Assembly (NCBI GenBank): GCA_021298595.1
Contig: JAJTHL010000009.1
Location: forward strand, 62,001 to 126,000
Origin: Alphaproteobacteria bacterium
GTDB taxonomy: Bacteria; Pseudomonadota; Alphaproteobacteria; Caedimonadales; UBA1908
Direction of reading: 5' to 3'
Length of the DNA: 64,000 nt
The notes beneath the pieces were generated by a model. It was not told where the DNA came from. It made no database searches and was given only the letters and a program-made list of their open reading frames with translations. Within the stretch, counting starts at the first letter, position 1. The number at the start of each line of letters is the position of its first letter. Shown here in pieces: positions 36,112 to 44,396 of the stretch. Position numbers and translations under genes: made by a program.

Positions 36112-37542
36112 ATGAGACCACATTTTTCTTCTTTTGTTTTTTATCGAGTCATCTTCTTGGGATTGTTTGTCGGCACGCCCCTCCAAAGCGCGGTGCTTGT
36201 CAATGACATCACAACCCTCAATCCCATCGTTGTCAGTAGTGTTGTGACGCCGACGTCCGTGGAAGAGCTGTCGCGCCTTGTGACCACCCACAAAGGACCC
36301 ATTTCCATAGGGGGAGGTCGTTATAGCCAAGGCGGTCAGACAGCCACCGAAGGCGCTCTTTTTATTGATATGCGCCGTCTCAACCATATCGTGCGCTTAG
36401 ATGTGCCTCGCAAAGAAGTGACCGTTCAAGCTGGTGCCACGTGGCGCCAAATCCAAGAGGTGATCGATCCCAAGGGTCTTTCTCTTAAAATCATGCAGAC
36501 CTACTCTAACTTTACGGTGGGAGGGTCCCTCAGCGTAAATGTGCATGGTCGGTATGTGGGGGAAGGTCCCCTTATCGGCTGTGTCAAATCCATAAAAATC
36601 ATGCTGGCGGACGGGACGCTTCATACCGCCACCCCGCACCAAAACGCTGAACTTTTTTATGGTGCCATTGGCGGGTACGGAGGGCTCGGCGTCATCGTAG
36701 AGGCAACCTTTGATCTTACCACCAACGAGGCCATCGAGCGCACGACCAAAACTATGCCTGTCAGCGCCTATCAATCCTTTTTTATGAAAGAGATCAAGGC
36801 ATCAAAGGTCGCCGTTTTTCACAACGCAGATCTTTATCCGCCTGCCTATAAAAACGTGCGCGCCGTCACGTGGTCCTTAACCCGCAAACCTCTCACCACC
36901 AAAGACAAGCTTGCCCCTAAGGATAAACTCTCTGGCATCGAACAGCTTTTTTTATCGTGGGTTACCAAAGGGCATTTTGGCAAAGCCGTGCGTGAATCCT
37001 TTTATGATCCCTACACGTACGCTAAAAAAGTTGTCCAGTGGCGTAACTACGAAGCCAGCTATGATGTGGCAGGTCTAGAGCCGCCCTCACGGGACACGCT
37101 CACCTACGTTCTGCAAGAGTACTTTATCCCTGTGGACCGTTTTGATGCGTTTGTGCCAAAACTTCGCCGCATTTTTCAAAAGCACCGCGTCAATGTGTTG
37201 AACGTGTCCATTCGCCACGCCCTTCCTGACCCTGGATCGCTTCTTGCGTGGGCACGGCGCGAAGTCTTTAGCTTTGTTGTATATTATGCCCAAGGCGTAA
37301 CGCCGCGTGACCGCAAGGAGGTCGCTCTTTGGACGAGTGAGCTCATTGACGCCGCCCTGTCAGAAGGGGGAAGTTATTATTTGCCTTACCAGATTATTGC
37401 AACGCCTGCACAGTTCGCCAGAGCTTATCCCAACCACCCAGCGTTCTTTGCCCTCAAAGCGCGCGTGGATCCCACCTATAAGTTTCGCAACAAGCTGTGG
37501 GACCATTATTACACCCCCTTTGTGGAAAAGAACCATGACTGA
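36112..37542 (+). CDS. Exported FAD-binding oxidoreductase, aldonolactone oxidase-like
   Basis: A 476-residue protein with an N-terminal hydrophobic export signal. Residues about 40-210 form an FAD PCMH domain (ISIGGGRYSQGGQT, TVQAGATWRQIQEVI, SNFTVGGSLSVNVHGR, AIGGYGGLGVIVEATF). The place of the His that binds FAD covalently in L-gulonolactone oxidases is Tyr in GGRYS, so FAD is probably non-covalent. The C-terminal half (YYLPYQI, FRNKLWDHYY) resembles the ALO domain. It overlaps the next gene by eight bases. The substrate, perhaps a sugar lactone, is unknown. An upstream GTG at 36103 is an alternative start. Confidence 0.8.
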   Translation: MRPHFSSFVFYRVIFLGLFVGTPLQSAVLVNDITTLNPIVVSSVVTPTSVEELSRLVTTHKGPISIGGGRYSQGGQTATEGALFIDMRRLNHIVRLDVPRKEVTVQAGATWRQIQEVIDPKGLSLKIMQTYSNFTVGGSLSVNVHGRYVGEGPLIGCVKSIKIMLADGTLHTATPHQNAELFYGAIGGYGGLGVIVEATFDLTTNEAIERTTKTMPVSAYQSFFMKEIKASKVAVFHNADLYPPAYKNVRAVTWSLTRKPLTTKDKLAPKDKLSGIEQLFLSWVTKGHFGKAVRESFYDPYTYAKKVVQWRNYEASYDVAGLEPPSRDTLTYVLQEYFIPVDRFDAFVPKLRRIFQKHRVNVLNVSIRHALPDPGSLLAWARREVFSFVVYYAQGVTPRDRKEVALWTSELIDAALSEGGSYYLPYQIIATPAQFARAYPNHPAFFALKARVDPTYKFRNKLWDHYYTPFVEKNHD

Positions 37543-38299
37543 GTTGATCCCGCTTTACCGCCACATTGAAGATTATTTTTTCAAAGGAATCTCGTTGAAA
37601 ACCCTTGATTTGAGGGGCCAAGCCCACGCCTACATGACAGGCGCTCCTCATATCAATTTTATTTATATCACAAAAAAACCAACGGCTTTGGAAAACATTC
37701 TGGCCCAAGGTGCCTCGTTCTTTGATCAAACAAACCTTTCCTTTGAGGTCATTATTCCCCAGGACTTTTGCACGCCCCCTACTATGACTCTTCTCAATAA
37801 GATGAGGTATACCCAAACTGACCAAGCTGTCGCGATGATGCTCAATATAAAGGACTTCGACGATGAACACGGGTCGCATTTTCATGAAGAGATCACTGTC
37901 AAAGTTCAAGATGAGCATTTAGACGCGTGGGTGTCACCCCTCATAGATGCCTTTGGTTGTCCTGTTGAAACTGGTCCCATCTACAAGGCCGCCCATGAAC
38001 GCGCTCTGAAAAAACGGGTTCACCTGTACCATTTCACCCTTTTTCAACAAGAAAGACCCGTCGCGTCGATCACTTTGTCGCTGTGGGGGGAGCTCGCGCG
38101 CCTCGATGATGTGGGGACCTTGCCCGCGTTTCAAGGAAAAGGATATGCGACCCTTCTCATCCAGCATGTACTTTCAAAAGCAAAACAACGCGGCGCGCGC
38201 TACTGCTTTTTAGAATCATCGGCCTCCGGGCTTAGGCTTTATAAAAAAGTTGGTTTCACGCCTCTGTTTAATAATAATGTTTATGCGAAAAACACATGA
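37535..38299 (+). CDS. GNAT family N-acetyltransferase
   Basis: A 254-residue protein with a C-terminal GNAT domain. The acetyl-CoA motif A is seen in DDVGTLPAFQGKGYATLLIQHVLSKA near residues 190-215, then LESSASGLRLYKKVGF. The N-terminal 120 residues have no known domain. The ATG at 37535 overlaps the end of the FAD oxidase gene; an open frame further upstream is only a shadow. It overlaps the next gene by ATGA. The acceptor substrate is unknown. Confidence 0.82.
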   Translation: MTELIPLYRHIEDYFFKGISLKTLDLRGQAHAYMTGAPHINFIYITKKPTALENILAQGASFFDQTNLSFEVIIPQDFCTPPTMTLLNKMRYTQTDQAVAMMLNIKDFDDEHGSHFHEEITVKVQDEHLDAWVSPLIDAFGCPVETGPIYKAAHERALKKRVHLYHFTLFQQERPVASITLSLWGELARLDDVGTLPAFQGKGYATLLIQHVLSKAKQRGARYCFLESSASGLRLYKKVGFTPLFNNNVYAKNT

Positions 38300-39327
38300 A
38301 GCTTGACCTTTATGACACAAAAATTATCAGATGTCTCGAGGAGGCGTACGGCCTTTGCATCGAGTCTCTCACCCTTCTTCCCATCGGCGCTGATTTCAAA
38401 ACAACCGTTTACCGAGTCGCCGCGCCTCTTGGGAAATCCTATTTCCTGAAAGTGCGAAGTGGCCCGTTTCTAGAGGCGTCTGTGACGGTGCCTAAATATC
38501 TGTGGGATCTGGGCGCGCGCCACGTGATCTCTCCCCTTCCCACAAAATTTGGTGATCTTTGGCTAACACTCGGCGCGGCCAAGGCGGTTCTTTATCCCTA
38601 CGTCGAAGGCCACACCGGCGCCGGTACGCCGCTTTCAAAAGAACACTGGCACGATTTTGGCGCCGCCGTCAAAAACCTACACCTCACAGGCTTTCCAGAA
38701 AACGTCACCCAAGACATCCCAAAGGAGCAATTTTCTTCAACAGCTGGAATCGTGGTTAAAGAGTTTCTCACGCGCATAGAGGGCCCGCCCTTTGAAACGC
38801 ACGTTGCCAAAAAGACGGCCGCTTTCTTGCACTCAAAAAGCGCGGAGATTCGGCGTATCATTGAGCAAACCGAGATCCTTGCTAACATCCTACAAAGCCG
38901 CCCTCTTGAGAAGGTTCTATGTCACGCCGATCTTCATGGGTGGAATTTACTGATTGATCAAAGCAGCACCCTTTTTATTGTTGATTGGGACACGCTGATA
39001 TTTGCCCCTAAAGAGCGCGATTTGATGTTTGTTGGGGCTGGCATTTGGGATACAACCCTGTCGCAGGCTGAAGAATCAGCCTATTTCTATGCAGGCTACG
39101 GTCAGGCGACCATCAACCACGAGGCCCTTTGCTATTACAGGTTTGAGCGTATTCTTCAAGATCTTGAAGAATACGTCACCCACATAATTTCTTCCCAAAG
39201 GGAGGATGCAAAGTCCCTGGCGGAATCTTTTCACTATTTAACGTCTAACTTTCGTGCTGATGGGACCATCGAGCGAGCCTGGGCTTCTTGGAAGATCGCA
39301 AGCTCCCGCGCAAGAGGGAGGTCATAG
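38296..39327 (+). CDS. Aminoglycoside phosphotransferase (APH) family kinase
   Basis: A 343-residue protein with a kinase-like fold. The catalytic loop is CHADLHGWNLLID (residues about 213-225) and the metal-binding DxD-type motif is VDWDTLI. The segment RDLMFVGAGIW is found in spectinomycin-phosphotransferase-like members. The small-molecule substrate cannot be told; drug resistance should not be assumed. It ends the overlapping three-gene unit. Confidence 0.82.
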   Translation: MKLDLYDTKIIRCLEEAYGLCIESLTLLPIGADFKTTVYRVAAPLGKSYFLKVRSGPFLEASVTVPKYLWDLGARHVISPLPTKFGDLWLTLGAAKAVLYPYVEGHTGAGTPLSKEHWHDFGAAVKNLHLTGFPENVTQDIPKEQFSSTAGIVVKEFLTRIEGPPFETHVAKKTAAFLHSKSAEIRRIIEQTEILANILQSRPLEKVLCHADLHGWNLLIDQSSTLFIVDWDTLIFAPKERDLMFVGAGIWDTTLSQAEESAYFYAGYGQATINHEALCYYRFERILQDLEEYVTHIISSQREDAKSLAESFHYLTSNFRADGTIERAWASWKIASSRARGRS

Positions 39328-39629
39328 CTCATTATCCCCTCCACGCTGGTGGAGAGTGTGCAACAACTTACCTGAAACCTTTCTATATGGTTGAAGGTAA
39401 CAAGAACGTTTTTCAAAGAAAAGGAGACCCTACGAGCAAAAACCACACGCCAAAAAATGTGTCGTGTGTGTAGCTTTTGCGGACGACCTATCCCGCGTTA
39501 AGTCTGCTAACCGATGAAAGCAATCGCCACATATCACGCCAAAATGTTCATACCTTCACATGGTTGATTGAACAAACTTTCATTTGCTAGTAACATGAAT
39601 ACATACAAAAAAAGTTTATAAGTATTTTT
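39328..39629. other. Spacer between APH-like gene and terC
   Basis: About 300 bases, no gene. It holds two inverted repeats: CTCCACGCTGGTGGAG near 39340 and TTACCTGAAACC/GGTTGAAGGTAA at 39368-39400. One may end the preceding transcript. A yybP-ykoY manganese riboswitch, common before terC-type genes, was looked for and its core was not seen. Confidence 0.4.
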
Positions 39630-40565
39630 ATGTTTTTATGGCTCTCTTTTATCGCTGTTGTCCTGGTTTTGCTCTTTCTTGATTTAGGGGTTTTCCACCG
39701 CAAAGATCACGAAATTGGCTTCAAGGAAAGCCTTGCCATGAGTGCCTTTTACATCATAGCAGGTCTTTTATTTGGTTTATGGACTTGGTATATACGCGGG
39801 TTTGACGACTTTGCGTTATTCATGACAGGTTTTCTTGTTGAAAAATCATTGTCTCTCGATAACATCTTTTTGATTTCAATCGTTTTTTCATCCCTTTCCA
39901 TTCCTTTGAAATATCAACACCGTGTCTTATTTTGGGGTATTTTGGGGGTGATCATTCTGCGAGGCTTGATGATTGGTTTAGGCGCGCAGATTATTAGCCA
40001 GTTTCACTGGGTTTTATATATTTTCTCTGCTTTTATGCTTTTTACTGGGATCAAAATGCTCTTTGTGTCAGAGCAAACCATCGACATTGCCAAGAACCCC
40101 TTGCTTATCTGGATTCGCCAGCATTTAAACGTGACCGATAGGTTGCATGAGCAAAAATTCTTTGTTTATCAAAAAGATAACCAGACTCAAAAGAAAAAAC
40201 TATTTGTGACACCTCTCTTTATCGCCCTTATCACTATAGAGTTTATTGATCTTATTTTTGCCGTTGATAGCATCCCCGCCATTTTTTCCCTTACACAAGA
40301 TACATACATTGTCTATACAAGTAATATTTTTGCCATCCTTGGATTGCGAGCCCTTTACTTTGCCTTGGCGGCGATCATTCCTAAGTTTTATTATTTGAAG
40401 TTCGCCTTGGCAGCTATTTTGATCTTTATTGGATCCAAAATATTTATCGCTGAGACTTTTGGGCTTGTAAAGATTCCTCCCGCCATCTCTTTGAGCGTGA
40501 CGATCGGATTTTTGGCCATTGGTATTCTTGCTTCATATATTAAAGATCGACAAAAAAAGGGATAA
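39630..40565 (+). CDS. TerC family membrane protein (Alx-like)
   Basis: A 311-residue protein with about nine membrane segments. Family marks are VLLFLDLGVFHRKDHE, FLVEKSLSLDNIF with the intramembrane acid residues, and EFIDLIFAVDSIPAIF in the second half. TerC/Alx proteins are tied to manganese or metal handling and envelope metal supply; the exact ion is not readable. No ribosome site is strong. It is followed after eight bases by the ion channel gene. Confidence 0.92.
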   Translation: MFLWLSFIAVVLVLLFLDLGVFHRKDHEIGFKESLAMSAFYIIAGLLFGLWTWYIRGFDDFALFMTGFLVEKSLSLDNIFLISIVFSSLSIPLKYQHRVLFWGILGVIILRGLMIGLGAQIISQFHWVLYIFSAFMLFTGIKMLFVSEQTIDIAKNPLLIWIRQHLNVTDRLHEQKFFVYQKDNQTQKKKLFVTPLFIALITIEFIDLIFAVDSIPAIFSLTQDTYIVYTSNIFAILGLRALYFALAAIIPKFYYLKFALAAILIFIGSKIFIAETFGLVKIPPAISLSVTIGFLAIGILASYIKDRQKKG

Positions 40566-40573
40566 GATCTGTT

Positions 40574-41344
40574 ATGTTCGCATCACTTTCATTGCATTTT
40601 CAAAAAGTCATTTCTACGAAAATTTGGGTCACGTTTATTACTTCTCTCATTATCACGAATACAATTGTCCTTGGTATGGAAACATATCCCGCCGTCATGG
40701 CGCGCCATGGGACTTTGCTGACGCGCATTGACCAAACGATTCTTGTTGTTTTTGTGATCGAGATTTTAATCCGGTTTGTGGCGTACAGAGCCAACTTTTT
40801 TAAAGATCCTTGGTCGCTCTTTGACCTATTTGTTGTCAGTATATCACTTTTTCCCGCTCAAGATGCCTTTAGTGCCTTACGTTCAGCAAGAGCCCTGCGC
40901 GCCCTTCGTTTAATTTCCACATTTCCTAAACTGCGAAAGGTAATCGAAGGACTAGTCATGGCCATTCCTGGCATATGCGCCATTGCAGGTGTCATGGCCG
41001 TGATCATGTGCGTTTTTGGCTTAATTGCAAGCAAGCTTTATGGACCCTATTACCCCGAATGGTTTGGAAATCTTCACCTATCGATTTTTAGCTTGTTTCA
41101 AATCATGACGTTGGAAGGTTGGCCAGACATTGTGCGCACTGTCATGGCACAAAAACCTTTTTCTTGGGTTTTCTTTGTGACCTATATTTTGATTGCCACC
41201 TTTAGTGTACTTAACCTTTTTATTGCTGTTGTCGTTGACGCCATGCAGCGCAATCATCAAGAAGAGCCCGATACCAATCTTCAACATCAAGAGAATATTG
41301 AAAAAAAACTTGATGCCATCTTCAATGCCATCACCAAAAAGTAA
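40574..41344 (+). CDS. Voltage-gated cation channel, bacterial NaV (NaChBac) type
   Basis: A 256-residue, six-helix channel subunit. S1-S4 are seen, with S4 RSARALRALRLIST carrying three or four arginines spaced by three. The pore helix and selectivity filter read FQIMTLEGWPD with filter Glu181 (TLESW in NaChBac). S6 is FSVLNLFIAVVVDAM and a C-terminal coiled coil (residues about 230-253) would hold the tetramer. Gly in place of Ser after the Glu may change sodium over calcium preference. It is co-transcribed with terC. Confidence 0.88.
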   Translation: MFASLSLHFQKVISTKIWVTFITSLIITNTIVLGMETYPAVMARHGTLLTRIDQTILVVFVIEILIRFVAYRANFFKDPWSLFDLFVVSISLFPAQDAFSALRSARALRALRLISTFPKLRKVIEGLVMAIPGICAIAGVMAVIMCVFGLIASKLYGPYYPEWFGNLHLSIFSLFQIMTLEGWPDIVRTVMAQKPFSWVFFVTYILIATFSVLNLFIAVVVDAMQRNHQEEPDTNLQHQENIEKKLDAIFNAITKK

Positions 41345-41536
41345 CCCTGTCTTTCAGTCGTTTTCCCTCCACGGAATTTGAACGAGGTTACAGCATGTCC
41401 CCTTATGCCGTGTGCACCCACCTTGATCTAAGCTTGTGGCGTTAAGGTGATGTCATAGGCCATTATAAGATAATAACAAAGGTAGGGCCAAAGCCCAGAT
41501 TCTAAACAAAAAACAATCTTTATACGCTGCACGGCG

Positions 41537-42118
41537 CTATTCTTTAAGTCGCGCGACACAAAAGCAGTCGGCTGTATGATCATTCACAAGGCCGACCGCC
41601 TGCATGTAGGCATATATAATTGTGGAGCCCACAAAACTCATGCCGCGCTTTTTAAGATCTTTTGACAGCGCGTCCGATTCTTTGGACGTAGACGGTACGT
41701 CCGCCATACTCTGGGGCCTCCCTTGCAAGGGTTTTCCACCTACAAAAGACCAAAGATACGCATCAAAGGAGCCAGCCTCTTTTTGAATCTCTAAAAAAAC
41801 ACGGGCATTTTGGCGCGCAGCGTATATTTTAAGCCTGTTTCTGATGATGGCAGGATTCTCTCGGAGCGCCTCAAGAGCTTCATCCCCCATAAGGGCGACT
41901 TTTTCGGGTACGAATCCCAAGAACGCCTGCCGATACCCCTCACGGCGCTTCAAGATCGTCTCCCAGCTAAGGCCTGCCTGGGCACCTTCCAAAATCAACA
42001 TCTCTAAGTGTTTTTGATCATCATGGACGGGCACGCCCCACTCGTTATCGTGGTAGGCTACATAAAAAGGCTCTTTACCAACGGCCCACCAGCACCGCTT
42101 GAGGGAGTCATGGGTCAT
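41537..42118 (-). CDS. tag: DNA-3-methyladenine glycosylase I
   Basis: A 193-residue base-excision enzyme that removes 3-methyladenine. Typical sequence: RCWWAVGKEPFYVAYHDNEWGVP at the start, ILEGAQAGLSWETILKRREGYR, and the C-terminal GSTIIYAYMQAVGLVNDH. The structural zinc ligands Cys near residue 9, His near 22 and the NDHTADCFC cluster are kept. The start at 42118 has AGGAAAGG upstream. It lies after the HMA gene, separated by 14 bases. Confidence 0.94.
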   Translation of the reverse strand: MTHDSLKRCWWAVGKEPFYVAYHDNEWGVPVHDDQKHLEMLILEGAQAGLSWETILKRREGYRQAFLGFVPEKVALMGDEALEALRENPAIIRNRLKIYAARQNARVFLEIQKEAGSFDAYLWSFVGGKPLQGRPQSMADVPSTSKESDALSKDLKKRGMSFVGSTIIYAYMQAVGLVNDHTADCFCVARLKE

Positions 42119-42132
42119 CTTTTCATCCTTTC

Positions 42133-42819
42133 CTAATGCACAAGCATCCAAAGGGCCATGGCGGCCATTGCTACATCCTCCACGACCGTCAACGTCGACA
42201 TGGGCAGGTTCAAGGTTGTGCCAAGACACGCACACTGGATCGCTTTTTTATGAAGAAGCGCTTTAATAACGCCTATACTGCTAACCCCCATTAACACAAG
42301 GGTTGCGTATAACGTCACCTTAAGTGATATCTCAAACAAATACAAAAAGCCAAGGATCAGCTCTAAAAAGGGATAAAGATATCCGTAAAAAGGAACGCGC
42401 GCCGCCAGCACGTCATAGGTCCGATACGCCTCTTGGAACCCTTTCAAATCAAAAAGCTTAAAGGTGCCAAACACCAAAAAGAAGCCGGCCATAAAGTGCG
42501 TCATCCAGTGGGAAGCGCCTCCCTTGAAACTGACAAGGGCCAGCATCCCCACAATAAGAAGAAGCGGTCGGTAAATGGAAAACCAAGTGCGTACTTTCTC
42601 GAGAATAGAGATCTTTTGATCGGTGACAAGAGTGTACGGTCCCCGTTTTGACAAGAGCGCGTTTAGGGCGTCAATCCCTAGTGGTGGGTCCTTGGAAAAC
42701 AAAACAGCCGGAGGTGTCAGCGTTACCTGAACGCCTTCATCGTAAGGGCGCAACGCGTCCTTAATTTTATCAACGCACGCTTGACAGTGAATCCCTTGAA
42801 CAGAGTAATGTCTGGTCAT
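42133..42819 (-). CDS. HMA domain fused to MauE-like membrane protein
   Basis: A 228-residue protein. Residues 1-65 form a heavy-metal-associated domain with MxCxxC-type site GIHCQAC (Cys12, Cys15). Then come four hydrophobic segments of a MauE/DoxX-like domain, ending with the redox-type motif CACLGTTLNLPMSTL. The pair of metal-binding and membrane domains suggests copper handling with thiol redox. It is divergent from csoR, with a palindrome between. The ATG at 42819 has a run of six G upstream; an extra ATG precedes it. Confidence 0.85.
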   Translation of the reverse strand: MTRHYSVQGIHCQACVDKIKDALRPYDEGVQVTLTPPAVLFSKDPPLGIDALNALLSKRGPYTLVTDQKISILEKVRTWFSIYRPLLLIVGMLALVSFKGGASHWMTHFMAGFFLVFGTFKLFDLKGFQEAYRTYDVLAARVPFYGYLYPFLELILGFLYLFEISLKVTLYATLVLMGVSSIGVIKALLHKKAIQCACLGTTLNLPMSTLTVVEDVAMAAMALWMLVH

Positions 42820-42855
42820 CACACCCCCCTTGCGTGTCCCCTACTCTTCTTCTAT

Positions 42856-42874
42856 TATACCCCCCAGGGGTATA
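42856..42874. promoter_or_regulatory. CsoR-type operator between divergent genes
   Basis: The palindrome TATACCCC-CCA-GGGGTATA has perfect eight-base arms. CsoR/RcnR-family proteins bind G/C-tract palindromes of this form. It lies in the 78-base spacer between the HMA-MauE gene and csoR, so it can repress both. Loss of repression would follow Cu(I) binding. Confidence 0.8.
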
Positions 42875-42897
42875 TAAGCAAGACCTATCAAAGAGCC

Positions 42898-43200
42898 ATG
42901 GCCCACCATCCAAAGTACGCGGCTTTTGCAAAACGGATCCACGGTCAAGTGGGTGGCGTCGTGCGCATGATTGAAGAAGGGCAGTACTGTCCCGATATCC
43001 TCATGCAACTCAAAGCCGCCCGCGCGTCCCTGCGCACCCTTGAAGGGCGCCTCTTGCAGCAGCATTTAGAAGGTTGTGTCCAAGACGCATTTTCCAGCGG
43101 TAATAAAGCTGAAATCGACAAAAAAATCCAAGAACTTGTAAGCCTCATGAAGCGTTACGACGATGACGGGCCCCTGGCCGGAGAGAGGCAAAACCTTTGA
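42898..43200 (+). CDS. csoR: Copper-sensing transcriptional repressor, CsoR type
   Basis: A 100-residue all-helical regulator of the DUF156 family. Cys31, His56 and Cys60 have the same spacing (25 and 4) as Cys36-His61-Cys65 of M. tuberculosis CsoR, which coordinates Cu(I). This pattern separates it from FrmR and RcnR. No DNA-binding helix-turn-helix exists in this family. The ATG at 42898 is the family start; no strong ribosome site is seen. Confidence 0.92.
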   Translation: MAHHPKYAAFAKRIHGQVGGVVRMIEEGQYCPDILMQLKAARASLRTLEGRLLQQHLEGCVQDAFSSGNKAEIDKKIQELVSLMKRYDDDGPLAGERQNL

Positions 43201-43225
43201 CATAGAAGAAAAACATTCCTAGTCT
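43197..43225 (+). promoter_or_regulatory. Promoter of the Nudix gene
   Basis: TTGACA (43197-43202), 17 bases, TAGTCT (43220-43225). The start of transcription near 43232 favours the ATG at 43267 for the Nudix protein. The -35 box overlaps the csoR stop. Confidence 0.6.
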
Positions 43226-43266
43226 TGTCTGCATTTCTTATGGGGATAATAGAAAAGACTAGAGCC

Positions 43267-43752
43267 ATGAAGGCGTCTAAGCAAGATCCGCAATCATTTT
43301 TTGTATGCCCGAATTTGATAATCTTGGACGGGCAAAAAATTCTTTTGTTACGTCGCGCGCACTGGGCTCCCGTTTTTCCAGGACACTGGCATCTTCCCAC
43401 GGGGAAAATTGAAGAAAATGAGTCTCCAAGACAAACCATCATCCGTGAAACTTGGGAGGAAGTTGGCCTTGCCACAAATCCAAAACTCGGCACGATTGTC
43501 TATGTCCAGACCCGCAAGTTCGAAAATCCTGAATTAGTGTGGAAAGATCTCAGTTTGTTCTTTGTCCTGCATCAATTAGATGAAATCCCTGTAAATAAAG
43601 AACCCCGCCTTCATGATGCCCTGGAATGGTTTGATGTGACCTGCTTACCAACCCCCATGATCCCAGTGGTAAAATTTGGGATTGAACAATACTTGAAAGG
43701 GGACCTTTATGGAGAGTTCGTAAGTACTGATTCCTGTGCAAAAAATTTGTAA
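43267..43752 (+). CDS. Nudix hydrolase
   Basis: A 161-residue pyrophosphohydrolase. The Nudix box reads GKIEENESPRQTIIRETWEE followed by VGL, matching Gx5Ex7REUXEEXGU. The N-terminal strand has ILLLRRAHWAPVFPGHW. The substrate cannot be named; it may be a nucleotide-type sanitiser. The frame opens earlier (TTG at 43225, ATG at 43240), but the promoter position argues for 43267. The gene ends with a doubled stop TAATAA. Confidence 0.88.
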   Translation: MKASKQDPQSFFVCPNLIILDGQKILLLRRAHWAPVFPGHWHLPTGKIEENESPRQTIIRETWEEVGLATNPKLGTIVYVQTRKFENPELVWKDLSLFFVLHQLDEIPVNKEPRLHDALEWFDVTCLPTPMIPVVKFGIEQYLKGDLYGEFVSTDSCAKNL

Positions 43753-44347
43753 TAACGACCGTTCAATTCAACCGCGCAAGCCCCCCAAATTGCACCCTCA
43801 AGGCAAGCCTGGACCGATCCCATTGGCCTGATCATTCCTCAGAAGGGATATTCTGTCGTGCACAATGATTTCCAGGGTCCCGTGAAGTCCCAGCACCTTC
43901 CCCATGATACGCGGTTTAGATCAGGTTAATCTTCTTGGCCAAAACGCTGTGATGCAAGTGGGAAACCTTGCGCTATCCATAGACAGAGAATTAAGTTAAG
44001 TCGCTGCGTGTTTCCAAATTCACGCCCCCCGCCCCTTTCCCGTGAGCAGCGTGGGGGACTTCGAGTCTGGCTTTCTTGTCTTAGAAGGGGAAACAACTTA
44101 AGGAACGACTTTTTATAACGAACACACGTCCGTGCCAACCGGCTAAAATGGTTGCTCCTTATTTTTCAAGGCCCCCTTCATTTTCCTTTTCCGACCGATC
44201 ACGGTATGGCTCTTCACAACGAAATCAGCGGATCAGAACCATAGGTATAGGAGGATTTTGCGCACGCGCTTTCTCCTAAGCACTTCGAGCGGCTTGCAAG
44301 CACCATTGATGTTTTTATCAAAAACAATCCTAAATAACAGGGCACAA
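43753..44347. other. Non-coding or decayed region
   Basis: About 590 bases without a supported gene. Just after the doubled stop, the Nudix frame is open for another 57 codons (43756-43929) with protein-like text (DPIGLIIPQKGYSVVHNDF), but there is no ATG, so it may be a decayed C-terminal extension or separate remnant. The rest holds no recognisable RNA. Confidence 0.35.
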
Positions 44348-44382
44348 AAAAAGGGGCGCTCCTTTAAGGAGCGCCCCTTTTT
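44348..44382 (-). terminator. Strong rho-independent terminator of the lipase gene
   Basis: GGGGCGCTCC and GGAGCGCCCC form a near-perfect stem, extended by A and T runs on both sides (arms 44348-44364 and 44366-44382). It lies just downstream of the lipase stop on the minus strand and could work in both directions. Confidence 0.85.
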
Positions 44383-44396
44383 CTTTTTTGAGGTTT

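Noticed and set aside
38296-39327. Calling the APH-like kinase an antibiotic resistance gene
   Set aside because: The fold is clear but many APH-family proteins act on sugars or other metabolites, and the context (FAD oxidase, GNAT) does not point to a drug.
39368-39629. yybP-ykoY-type manganese riboswitch before terC
   Set aside because: The conserved core of the motif could not be found; only simple inverted repeats are present.
43926-44138. 70-codon minus-strand ORF in the spacer before the lipase terminator
   Set aside because: No ribosome site, low-complexity Arg/Gly/Ser text, no partner gene.
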